A stretch of DNA of 11,005 bases from CAYMZB01 sp964394845 (GTDB taxonomy: Bacteria; Patescibacteriota; Microgenomatia; Daviesbacterales; UBA10151), in the NCBI GenBank assembly GCA_964394845.1, contig CAYMZB010000099.1:1-11005 (forward strand). Direction: 5' to 3'. Positions 1 to 6,026 of this stretch are shown here, piece after piece (position 1 is the first letter of the stretch; each line of letters starts with the position of its first letter). Made by a program: the position numbers and the translations under genes. Below the pieces are notes generated by a model. The model had not been told where the DNA came from. It did not search any database and saw nothing but the letters and a program-made list of their open reading frames with translations.

Positions 1-562
1 CTATCCCTGCAAAAATCAAAAGACTAATGCCATTACCAATACCATACTCAGTAATTAGTTCTCCCAACCACATTAAAAAAACAGTACCGGCGCACATTCC
101 TACAATAATTGCTGCAACTTGAATGGGGGATGTCTCAGGTAACACTCCCTGACTCTGCAGCAAAACAAACATTCCAATAGATTGCATAACTGCTAAAGGT
201 ACACAAAGGTATCTGGTATATTGATTGATCATTTGTCTGCCATATTCTCCTTCTTTTGAAAGTGCTTCAAGTTTTGGAATAATCATTGTTAAAAGTTGAA
301 ATATTATTGAAGCATTGATATAAGGATTAAGTCCCAAGGAAATAATAGAAAAATTAGCTAAGGTTCCACCTGAGAAAATATCCAAAAGCCCTAAAAATTG
401 ATTTGAGCTAAAAAGTTGTTGCAGTGCAGCGAAATCTACTCCTGAAACCGGAATATGTGAAGCTATCCTGAATATTATTATTATTGCTACGGTGATTAAA
501 ATTTTTCTTCTGAGTTCTTTTATCTTAAAAGCTGATACTATTGGCGCAAAAATGCTAGACAT
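1..562 (-). CDS. secY: Preprotein translocase subunit SecY, N-terminal part (3' end beyond window)
   Basis: SecY is the channel subunit of the SecYEG translocon in the cytoplasmic membrane. About 187 residues are visible from an ATG at 562-560. A hydrophobic first membrane segment lies at about residues 21-40, followed by the SecY-like motif SHIPVSGVD. The plug and second-helix region contains SLGLNPYINASIIFQLL. Two further hydrophobic stretches follow, and the conserved loop TEYGIGNGISL lies near the window edge. The gene starts inside rplO (8-nt overlap, ATGTCTAG), and a GGTGGAG sequence inside the rplO end can serve as ribosome-binding site. This overlap suggests translational coupling. 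Position at the end of the spc operon after rplO is the classic location. The rest of the gene lies off the left edge, so truncation here comes from the window, not a mutation. Confidence 0.96.
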   Translation of the reverse strand, partial: MSSIFAPIVSAFKIKELRRKILITVAIIIIFRIASHIPVSGVDFAALQQLFSSNQFLGLLDIFSGGTLANFSIISLGLNPYINASIIFQLLTMIIPKLEALSKEGEYGRQMINQYTRYLCVPLAVMQSIGMFVLLQSQGVLPETSPIQVAAIIVGMCAGTVFLMWLGELITEYGIGNGISLLIFAGI

Positions 563-1004
563 ACTCCACCCTTCCGCCCATTTTATCAATTTCTTGTTTT
601 GCTTGCTTAGAAACTGATAATTTTACAATCAGCTTCTTAATAGATTCACTCTTTGTAGTTTTAGAAGCTAAAATCTTTACCCCTTGCTTAACATCTTTTT
701 TAGTAATCAATTTTGATTCTAAAAGAGTTTCCAAATCTATAATTGAATTTGTTTTAAAAATACTTAACTTACTTAAATCCAGTATTTTAGGCTTTAGCGA
801 AACTACTCTATTACCTAAACCTCGTCTTAAAGGTAGTTTTTTATAAGTAGGCAACCCTGCCCCGGTAAAACCAACAGACATTTTGCCTCGGGCTTTCTGT
901 CCTTTAGTTCCACGTCCGGAAGTTTTTCCTAAACCAGAACCAATTCCACGACCCAATCTTTTTTTGCGTCTATCACTAATTTTTACTAATTCATTTAATT
1001 TCAT
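555..1004 (-). CDS. rplO: 50S ribosomal protein L15 (uL15)
   Basis: L15 is a 50S assembly protein that binds 23S rRNA late in subunit maturation. The 149-residue length is normal. The N-terminal Gly/Arg/Lys-rich arm shows the family pattern RRKKRLGRGIGSGLGKTSGR, then GQKARGK and the GFTGAGLPTYKKLP-type segment. The C-terminus ends in GGRVEYV, as in the family. The start ATG overlaps the rpsE stop by four bases (ATGA, 1001-1004), and GAGGT lies about 11 nt upstream. The stop is TAG and overlaps secY by 8 nt. In most bacteria rpmD (L30) sits between rpsE and rplO; the ATGA overlap leaves no room for it here. Confidence 0.97.
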   Translation of the reverse strand: MKLNELVKISDRRKKRLGRGIGSGLGKTSGRGTKGQKARGKMSVGFTGAGLPTYKKLPLRRGLGNRVVSLKPKILDLSKLSIFKTNSIIDLETLLESKLITKKDVKQGVKILASKTTKSESIKKLIVKLSVSKQAKQEIDKMGGRVEYV

Positions 1005-1504
1005 TTTTGTTTAACCTCTCTTAATTGGCCAAGTGCCCTTAGTGTTGCATATACATTTGATGCTTTATTCTCAGTTCCTAAAGATTTTGAAACAATATCA
1101 TGTATACCTGCTGCTTCGACCACCACCCTAACAGCTCCTCCGGCGATTACTCCAGTACCTACTGGCGCAGGTTTTAGCAGGACTTTTGCAGCACCAAACT
1201 TTACCAAAACAGGATGAGGAATGGTTCTGCCACGAAGCATAACCTCGATTAAATGTTTCTTTGCGTAAGTGGTAGCCTTTCTTACAGCAGACTGAACCTC
1301 AGCAGCTTTACCTAAACCAACTCCTACTTTTCCTTTTCTATCACCTACCACAACAAGTACTGAAAGAGATCTTTTATCTCCTCCTTTAGTCTTTTTTGAA
1401 ACACGGTTAACTTGTACCACCCGCTCAAAAAATTCTGATTCAAATCCTTGGCCATTTCTGTTACCTTGATTATTTCTATTTCCCTGATTATTATTTTGAT
1501 TCAT
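1001..1504 (-). CDS. rpsE: 30S ribosomal protein S5 (uS5)
   Basis: S5 is a 30S protein near the mRNA entry channel that contributes to decoding accuracy and mRNA unwinding. Residues from about 24 on are typical: FFERVVQVNRVSKKTKGG, the GDRKGKVGVGLGKA segment, and the C-terminal domain with APVGTGVIAGGAVRVVVEAAG and LGTENKASNVY. The first 20 residues are an Asn/Gln/Gly/Arg-rich low-complexity tail (MNQNNNQGNR repeated in variant form), a lineage-variable extension that is probably disordered. The start ATG is 4 nt after the rplR stop. The only GGAGGG upstream is rather far away. The gene ends in TGA within the ATGA overlap with rplO, showing that TGA is a stop in this genome. Confidence 0.97.
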   Translation of the reverse strand: MNQNNNQGNRNNQGNRNGQGFESEFFERVVQVNRVSKKTKGGDKRSLSVLVVVGDRKGKVGVGLGKAAEVQSAVRKATTYAKKHLIEVMLRGRTIPHPVLVKFGAAKVLLKPAPVGTGVIAGGAVRVVVEAAGIHDIVSKSLGTENKASNVYATLRALGQLREVKQK

Positions 1505-1508
1505 AAGC

Positions 1509-1841
1509 TTAGAATTTTAACCCTCCCTCTCTAGCACCTTTACCAAGTTCTGATATTCTTCCTTTATACAGAAAACCACCCCTGTCAAATACAACTGTCG
1601 TAATTTTATTTTTCAAGGCAACCTCTGCTAAAGCCTTGCCTACATTATATGCTTTTTGTAATTTTGTACCACTCATCTTATGATCTCCTGCGTATGCGAG
1701 TGTAATAGATTTCGTATCATCAATAATCTGAGCAATGATGTGCTGATTTGAACGAAATACTGCAAGCCTCGGACGATCAATAGTCCCTTTTAAGTGCTTT
1801 CTAATTTTTTGATGTTTTCTAATTCTTATATTTTTATTCAT
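1509..1841 (-). CDS. rplR: 50S ribosomal protein L18 (uL18)
   Basis: L18 binds 5S rRNA and, with L5, helps load it into the 50S central protuberance. At 110 residues it is near the usual 115-120. The family signature is clear: RPRLAVFRSNQHIIAQIIDD in the N-terminal half, KAYNVGKALAEVA in the middle, VVFDRGGFLYKGR, and the C-terminal GAREGGLKF. The basic N-terminal arm (KNIRIRKHQKIRKHLKG) is short. It lies between rplF (10-nt gap) and rpsE (4-nt gap), as in the standard spc order. No strong Shine-Dalgarno sequence is visible, so expression probably relies on coupling or weak initiation within the operon. Confidence 0.97.
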   Translation of the reverse strand: MNKNIRIRKHQKIRKHLKGTIDRPRLAVFRSNQHIIAQIIDDTKSITLAYAGDHKMSGTKLQKAYNVGKALAEVALKNKITTVVFDRGGFLYKGRISELGKGAREGGLKF

Positions 1842-1851
1842 AATATTTTAA

Positions 1852-2409
1852 CTACTTTGCTCCGGCAACTCCTACTTTAGCACTCTTACCAACCTTCTTT
1901 CTGATATATTCACCCTGGTATCTAATTCCTTTACCTTTATAGACATCCGGCACTCTTACTTTTTTTAAGTTTGCTGCAACCTGACCCACCATTTGTTTAT
2001 CTATTCCTGATACTTTTATTTTTGTGTTATCTGTTACCTCAAAGGTAACTCCTTCAAGCGCTTCAATCTCCACAGGATGAGAATATCCAATATTTAAAGT
2101 TAGTTTATTACCGTTAATTTGCGCTCTAAATCCTACACCGACAAGTTCTAAAGATTTAGTCCAACCTTCAGTTACCCCGGTAATCATATTAGCAATTAGG
2201 CTTCTGGTTAAACCATGCAACGCTTTCGCTTTTTTCTGATCATTCCCTCTTTTAACAATTAAGTTTTGTCCTTCAATTTCTATATTAATTAACGGTTCCA
2301 TAATTATTTCTAATTTTCCTTTTTGACCTGTGACCACAACTAACCTATCCTGATTTTCAACAGTTACTCCTACAGGAATTAAAATTGGTGCATTTCCTAT
2401 ACGACTCAT
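1852..2409 (-). CDS. rplF: 50S ribosomal protein L6 (uL6)
   Basis: L6 sits at the base of the L7/L12 stalk near the sarcin-ricin loop and supports elongation-factor binding. The 185-residue product has the expected two tandem repeat domains. MSRIGNAPILIPVGV opens the first. The second carries GVTEGWTKSLELVGVGFRA, IGYSHPVEI, GIDKQMVGQVAANLKKVR, and the diagnostic PDVYKGKGIRYQGE. The C-terminus is extended slightly by a Lys/Ala/Gly tail (KKVGKSAKVGVAGAK). The stop is TAG. A 12-nt gap separates the start from rpsH, and AAGGAT upstream is a plausible ribosome-binding site. Confidence 0.97.
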   Translation of the reverse strand: MSRIGNAPILIPVGVTVENQDRLVVVTGQKGKLEIIMEPLINIEIEGQNLIVKRGNDQKKAKALHGLTRSLIANMITGVTEGWTKSLELVGVGFRAQINGNKLTLNIGYSHPVEIEALEGVTFEVTDNTKIKVSGIDKQMVGQVAANLKKVRVPDVYKGKGIRYQGEYIRKKVGKSAKVGVAGAK

Positions 2410-2421
2410 ATTTTTTGATCC

Positions 2422-2796
2422 TTACCAGACAAAGGCTAAAACTTCTCCTCCTATTTTTAATTTTCTCGCTTCTCTTTCAGTCATAAGCCCTTTAGGCGTT
2501 GATATTACTGCTATTCCTAAGCCATTCAATACATTAGGTAGATCAGAAGCCCCTTTATAAACTCGCTTCGATGGCTTTGACACTCTTTTTATACCTACTA
2601 TAGCTGGCTTTCTTGCACTATATTTAAGAAGTATTATTACTTCTCTATTCTGTGTCTCCACCTTTTCCAAGTAGCCTTCATCTTGTAAAAGCTTCATAAG
2701 CTTTAAATTCAGTTTAGAATATTTTACTGACACTGATTTTTTACCGACTGAATAACCATTTTTAACTCTAATTAATACATCTGCTATAGGATCCAT
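2422..2796 (-). CDS. rpsH: 30S ribosomal protein S8 (uS8)
   Basis: S8 is a primary 16S rRNA-binding protein of the 30S platform; in E. coli it also represses the spc operon. The 124-residue protein begins MDPIADVLIRVKNGYSVGKKSV, so it lacks the few residues that usually precede DPIAD. It continues with LLQDEGYLEKVE and KRVSKPSKRVYKGASDLP, and ends in the family pattern ISTPKGLMTEREARKLKIGGEVLAFVW. The start lies 4 nt after rpsN, and no clear Shine-Dalgarno sequence is present. I saw nothing in the window resembling an S8 target hairpin, but an RNA-fold comparison would be needed to judge that. Confidence 0.97.
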   Translation of the reverse strand: MDPIADVLIRVKNGYSVGKKSVSVKYSKLNLKLMKLLQDEGYLEKVETQNREVIILLKYSARKPAIVGIKRVSKPSKRVYKGASDLPNVLNGLGIAVISTPKGLMTEREARKLKIGGEVLAFVW

Positions 2797-2800
2797 ATAT

Positions 2801-2980
2801 TTACCAACTCGCTTTCTTCACACCTGGAAGTAACCCTAGATGTGCAAGTTCTCTAAAACAAAGTCTACATAAACCAAACTTGCGGATATAACTCCTTGCC
2901 CTTCCACATCGTAAACATCTACTTTTCTTTTGAACTTCATATTTAAATTTTTTCTTAACAACATTTGATGTCTTTGCCAT
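2801..2980 (-). CDS. rpsN: 30S ribosomal protein S14, zinc-binding short type (uS14)
   Basis: S14 binds 16S rRNA in the 30S head. I translated this 59-residue ORF by hand; it begins MAKTSNVVKKKFKYEVQ and ends GLLPGVKKASW. It carries two CxxC pairs, Cys22-Leu-Arg-Cys25 and Cys38-Arg-Leu-Cys41, which are the four zinc ligands of the short C+ form. The segment FGLCRLCFRELAHLGLLPGV matches the conserved C-terminal half. It lies exactly between rplE (2-nt gap) and rpsH (4-nt gap), the canonical position. AGGA about 7 nt upstream of the ATG is a plausible ribosome-binding site. It is complete and shows no sign of decay. Confidence 0.96.
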   Translation of the reverse strand: MAKTSNVVKKKFKYEVQKKSRCLRCGRARSYIRKFGLCRLCFRELAHLGLLPGVKKASW

Positions 2981-2982
2981 AA

Positions 2983-3522
2983 TTAATTCCTAAATGGAAC
3001 TCCTAAATATTCCAAAAGTTTTTTTCCTGGAACTTTTGCCTTAGCATTTGTTGTAATTGTTACAGCCAAACCTCTTGTTCTGTCAACAGTCTTATAATCT
3101 ACTTCGGGAAAAATTGTTTGCTCTTTCAAACCAATATTTAGATTTCCGCTATTATCAAAAGACTCAGCAGAGATACCTTTAAAATCTCTGACCTTAGGCA
3201 AAACAACACTTATTAGCTTATCCAAGAAAGCGTACATTCTAACACCTCGCAGCGTTACCATCATTCCTATTGGTTGACCTTTTATTACTTTGAATGTTGC
3301 TATAGATTTTTTTGCATAAGTTATAACCGGTCTTTGTGCGCTGAGTGCTGATAAATAAGCTTTAGCTTTATCTAAAACACCTGCGTTATCTTTAGCTTCA
3401 CCAAGACCTATGCTAATAACCACTTTAATTACACGAGGCAATGCCATCTTATTTTTTAAATTAAGATCTTCTAGTAACTTTTGTTGTACTTCATTTAAAT
3501 ATTTTTCCTGTAATCTGTTCAT
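2983..3522 (-). CDS. rplE: 50S ribosomal protein L5 (uL5)
   Basis: L5 binds 5S rRNA in the central protuberance and contacts the P-site tRNA. The 179-residue length equals the usual bacterial size. Recognisable segments are MALPRVIKVVISIGLGEAKD, GQPIGMMVTLRG, LPKVRDFKGISAESFDNSGN, LNIGLKEQTIFPEVDYKTVD, and the C-terminal RTRGLAVTITTNAKA with LGVPF near the end. A good Shine-Dalgarno (AAGGAG) lies inside the 3' end of rplX, about 12 nt before the ATG. The gap to rplX is 3 nt and to rpsN 2 nt. Confidence 0.97.
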   Translation of the reverse strand: MNRLQEKYLNEVQQKLLEDLNLKNKMALPRVIKVVISIGLGEAKDNAGVLDKAKAYLSALSAQRPVITYAKKSIATFKVIKGQPIGMMVTLRGVRMYAFLDKLISVVLPKVRDFKGISAESFDNSGNLNIGLKEQTIFPEVDYKTVDRTRGLAVTITTNAKAKVPGKKLLEYLGVPFRN

Positions 3523-3525
3523 AAT

Positions 3526-3831
3526 TTATTTGATCTCCTTTTTACATTTTTTGCAAACTCTTACTTTAGTATCAGCAGTTTTTAGATATCCAACCCTAGT
3601 TACCTTGTTACAGTTTGGACAAATAAGAGCTGTATTAGAAATATTTAAAGGTTTTGGCATATCAATAATTCTACCTTCAATACTCCCCATTTTCTTAACA
3701 TGTCTTTTATATAAATTCGCTCCTTCAACGAATAATTTTTTATCCTTTGCTAAAACAAACAAAACTTTACCTTCTTTGTTTCTATCCTTACCAAGCAAAA
3801 TTTTTACTTTATCGCCTTTTTTAATTTTCAT
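3526..3831 (-). CDS. rplX: 50S ribosomal protein L24 (uL24), zinc-finger form
   Basis: L24 is an assembly initiator for the 50S subunit, binding the 5' domain of 23S rRNA near the exit tunnel. I place the start at the ATG at 3831-3829, giving 101 residues beginning MKIKKGDKVKILLGKDRNKEG, the KOW-motif opening of the family. GANLYKRHVKK and ISNTALICPNC follow. Cys71, Cys74, Cys93 and Cys96 form two CxxC pairs that probably hold zinc, as in many bacterial L24 proteins. A longer reading from a TTG at 3909 would overlap rplN by 74 nt and adds residues with no family resemblance. The gap to rplN is 4 nt. Confidence 0.96.
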   Translation of the reverse strand: MKIKKGDKVKILLGKDRNKEGKVLFVLAKDKKLFVEGANLYKRHVKKMGSIEGRIIDMPKPLNISNTALICPNCNKVTRVGYLKTADTKVRVCKKCKKEIK

Positions 3832-3835
3832 ATAT

Positions 3836-4204
3836 TTACCATACTTCTTGAGCAAGTGAAATAATCTTACTAAAACCGGCATTCCTAACTTCTCTGGCAA
3901 TTGGTCCAAATATTCGAGTTGATCTTAGATTTCCATCATTATCCACAACAACCCCTGCATTATCGTCAAATTTTATGTATGAACCATCATCACGTCTAAT
4001 CTCTTTTTTGCATCTAACAATAACTATTTTTACAACTTCATGATTTTTTACCTGACCACTGGAATCAGCGCCTTTCACAACTCCCACCACTATCTGACCT
4101 AAAGTAGCTTTTCTTTTTCCAGACCCCCCTAATGGTTGAATAACTTGTAACACTTTTGCTCCGCTATTATCTGCAACTGTTAATCTAGTTCTATGTTGTA
4201 CCAT
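3836..4204 (-). CDS. rplN: 50S ribosomal protein L14 (uL14)
   Basis: L14 lies at the subunit interface, contacts 16S rRNA helix 14, and is the docking site of the silencing factor RsfS. The 122-residue product has the usual length and signatures: TRLTVADNSGAKVLQVIQPLGG near the N-terminus, VIVRCKKEIRRDDGSYIKFD in the middle, and the C-terminal TRIFGPIAREVRNAGFSKI. The start ATG directly follows the TAA of rpsQ (TAAATG, no gap), which favours coupled translation. Nothing is unusual in the core. Confidence 0.97.
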   Translation of the reverse strand: MVQHRTRLTVADNSGAKVLQVIQPLGGSGKRKATLGQIVVGVVKGADSSGQVKNHEVVKIVIVRCKKEIRRDDGSYIKFDDNAGVVVDNDGNLRSTRIFGPIAREVRNAGFSKIISLAQEVW

Positions 4205-4603
4205 TTACTTTTGAGACACTGTCTTTCCTTTCTTTTTTGATTTCGGATTATCTGTAGGAGTATCTGCTACAACCTTTTTCTCTTCATCTTTTGGAGCTTT
4301 TACTAAAACAGGTTCTGGCATTACCTCAGAGATGACTGCTGCTGCATCTTTCTTTAATTGTGCTTCTGCAATCTCTGCTACATTTTTACCCAATACTTTT
4401 GTAACTCTTGAGGTTATCCTTTTTGAGATTGGTCTACAACTTTCAAATTCAACAATATCTCCTACCTTAACCTCTGTTTTTACTTCAACTAAATATTTTT
4501 TACTTCGCACATAGTTTTTCTTGTACAAAAGGTGCTTTGCCACTCTGCTGACTAAAACAGTAACCGTGTTCTTTAATTTTGTTGATACAACCAGTCCTAC
4601 CAT
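4205..4603 (-). CDS. rpsQ: 30S ribosomal protein S17 (uS17) with long charged C-terminal tail
   Basis: S17 is a primary 16S rRNA-binding protein of the 30S body. The OB-fold core occupies about residues 1-72: VGLVVSTKLKNTVTVLVSR, the YKKNYVRSKKYLVE strand region, and VGDIVEFESCRPISKRI, which matches the family GDxVxIxExRPxSKxK pattern. The N-terminus is shorter than usual, starting almost at the first core strand. Residues from about 73 to 132 form a tail rich in Ala, Glu and Lys, ending KSKKKGKTVSQK. Typical bacterial S17 is about 85 residues, so this tail adds roughly 50. Spacing is 2 nt from rpmC and 0 nt to rplN. The identity is secure; the role of the tail is unknown. Confidence 0.95.
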   Translation of the reverse strand: MVGLVVSTKLKNTVTVLVSRVAKHLLYKKNYVRSKKYLVEVKTEVKVGDIVEFESCRPISKRITSRVTKVLGKNVAEIAEAQLKKDAAAVISEVMPEPVLVKAPKDEEKKVVADTPTDNPKSKKKGKTVSQK

Positions 4604-4605
4604 AT

Positions 4606-4842
4606 TTATTTTTTAACTCCTTGTATTTTAACTTCTAATTCACCTAATACTTGTTTCTGCTTTAAAACAGTTAATATTTGCGCCAGATCTTTTCTTTTCT
4701 TAAAAATTGTTTTCAAATCTTTCATTTTTTTCATATTTTTATCTACTATTAAATTTGCTATTTCCATTTTAATAGTCTTGACTTTTAAACCTAGTTCTTT
4801 TAAATCTAATCCTTTAATTTGTACAAAATCATTTTTTTTCAT
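4606..4842 (-). CDS. rpmC: 50S ribosomal protein L29 (uL29)
   Basis: L29 is a small helical protein next to L23 at the tunnel exit, part of the docking site for trigger factor and SRP. The 78-residue Lys-rich sequence is divergent but follows the two-helix plan: LDLKELGLKVKTIKMEIANL in the first helix, a connecting NMKKMKDLKTIFKKRKDLAQ, and ILTVLKQKQVL in the second. The K+DLAQILTVL segment corresponds to the family's +xIARxxTxL pattern. The assignment is supported mainly by position between rplP (31-nt gap) and rpsQ (2-nt gap). It is somewhat longer than the usual 60-70 residues. Confidence 0.92.
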   Translation of the reverse strand: MKKNDFVQIKGLDLKELGLKVKTIKMEIANLIVDKNMKKMKDLKTIFKKRKDLAQILTVLKQKQVLGELEVKIQGVKK

Positions 4843-4873
4843 AATTTGAGTCCTCGAAAATTATAGTCTACGT

Positions 4874-5296
4874 CTATATTTTTATGCCTTTCCCTACAAA
4901 CCTCGTATCAAGCGGCAACTTATGTGAAGCCAATCTTAAGGCTTCCTCCGCAATACTTTCTGTTACTGCTCCGATCTCAAAAAGCAATTGTCCAGGTTTC
5001 ACAACTGCTACATATCCTACTACGTCTCCCTTTCCTGATCCCATTCTTGATTCTGCCGGATGCTTAGTTACGGGCTTAGCTGGAAAAATCCTAATCCAAA
5101 TACGTCCGCCTCTTTGCGTGAAATGAGTCATTGCCCGCCTGGCTGACTCAATCTGTCTTGCCGTAATCCACCCACACTCCATAGCTTTTAACCCAAATGT
5201 TCCATAAACTAGAGTATTACCTCTTGTAGCAATCCCACCTCTTTTACCTTTAAAAACTTTTCTATATTTAGTTCTTTTTGGTTGTAGCAGTGCCAT
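4874..5296 (-). CDS. rplP: 50S ribosomal protein L16 (uL16)
   Basis: L16 sits near the A-site tRNA elbow and is needed for late maturation of the peptidyl-transferase centre. The 140-residue product matches the family throughout: MALLQPKRTKYRKVFKGKRGG, LKAMECGWITARQIESARRA, RGGRIWIRIFPAKPVTKHPAE, RMGSGKGDVVGYVAVVKPGQ, LFEIGAVTE, and the C-terminal LASHKLPLDTRFV. The stop is TAG. It follows an 88-nt AT-rich spacer after rpsC, the only sizeable gap in this half of the cluster. A GGAG sequence 13 nt before the ATG is the likely ribosome-binding site. Confidence 0.98.
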   Translation of the reverse strand: MALLQPKRTKYRKVFKGKRGGIATRGNTLVYGTFGLKAMECGWITARQIESARRAMTHFTQRGGRIWIRIFPAKPVTKHPAESRMGSGKGDVVGYVAVVKPGQLLFEIGAVTESIAEEALRLASHKLPLDTRFVGKGIKI

Positions 5297-5384
5297 ATTA
5301 GTCGCTTTGCTCCAATGTAAAATGTATAATGTATAATGTAAAATTACTTTTCATAAATTTTAATTGTAAATTGTAAATTATTAA
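5297..5384. repeat. AT-rich rpsC-rplP spacer with 7-bp tandem repeats
   Basis: This 88-bp gap has no coding potential. On the plus strand it contains four consecutive 7-bp units, ATGTAAA (5315-5321), ATGTATA (5322-5328), ATGTATA (5329-5335) and ATGTAAA (5336-5342). A second pair with the same period, ATTGTAA at 5363-5369 and 5370-5376, lies further right. The rplP ribosome-binding site lies just left of the repeats (downstream in transcription). No promoter or terminator hairpin with a T-tract could be argued from it. The repeats could arise by slippage or act as a spacer; no function is implied. Confidence 0.75.
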
Positions 5385-6026
5385 TTAAATCTCTAACTCC
5401 CCTTTATTAATCCAAACTTTTACACCAACATATCCAGATTTAGTTAAAGCCGGATAAACAGAAAAATCTATATCTGCTCTCAAAGTGTGCAAAGGCATAG
5501 TTCCTGATGCTTTCCACTCACGTCTGGCAATCTCTGCTCCACCAATTCTACCTGATAAAACAACTCTTACTCCCTTTGCTCCGGATCTCATTACTCTATC
5601 TATTGACTGATTCATTACTCTTTGGGCTGGTAATCTTTTAACAAGCTGCTCTGCAACTGATTGGGCAACCAGATATGCTGACAGGTCCGCAGCTTTTAAC
5701 TCCATTGGTGCAATCTCTAGAGTGTTCTCATCTTTAATAGATAATTCCTTCAGTAAATATTTTTTTATTTCTGTTAAACCACTTCCTCCTCTACCAATCA
5801 GAACTCCAGGTCTAGAAACAAAAATTATCACCTTTAATTTATTAACTGCTCTTTCTATCTCTACAGAATTAATACCTGCTGGTTTTAATTTTTTCATCAA
5901 CAGATCTCTAATCTTTATATCTTGCTGAACAAACTCTTTATATTTCATACCTTTAGCAAACCAGCGTGATTTCCATGTTGCGCCAATACCCATTCTAAAA
6001 CCAACTGGATGAATCTTTTTACCCAT
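5385..6026 (-). CDS. rpsC: 30S ribosomal protein S3 (uS3)
   Basis: S3 lies in the 30S head at the mRNA entry pore and shares helicase activity with S4 and S5. The 213-residue product opens MGKKIHPVGFRMGI, as expected. It has a KH domain with the GxxG-type loop LIGRGGSGLTEIKKYL at about residues 76-91. The C-terminal domain contains SVAEQLVKRLPAQRVMNQSI, GAKGVRVVLSGRIGGAEIAR and HTLRADIDFSVYPALTKSG. The start overlaps rplV by 8 nt (ATGGGTAA), with a good AAGGAG four bases ahead of the ATG, itself in the rplV tail. The gene is complete and normal in length. Confidence 0.98.
   Translation of the reverse strand: MGKKIHPVGFRMGIGATWKSRWFAKGMKYKEFVQQDIKIRDLLMKKLKPAGINSVEIERAVNKLKVIIFVSRPGVLIGRGGSGLTEIKKYLLKELSIKDENTLEIAPMELKAADLSAYLVAQSVAEQLVKRLPAQRVMNQSIDRVMRSGAKGVRVVLSGRIGGAEIARREWKASGTMPLHTLRADIDFSVYPALTKSGYVGVKVWINKGELEI

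Noticed and set aside
1001..1003. Reassigned UGA=Gly genetic code
   Set aside because: TGA ends rpsE and rplD at the expected protein ends, and glycines are encoded by GGN throughout.
3410..3859. Plus-strand reading frame opposite rplE and rplX
   Set aside because: Hydrophobic, Phe/Leu/Ser-rich translation typical of the complement of Lys-rich genes; it lies wholly over well-supported minus-strand genes and matches no family.
3832..3909. Longer rplX starting at an in-frame TTG at 3909
   Set aside because: It would overlap rplN by 74 nt; the ATG at 3831 gives the standard L24 opening with the KOW motif.
5315..5376. CRISPR-like array from the spaced short repeats
   Set aside because: Units are only 7 bp, contiguous, and have no spacers; there are no cas genes.
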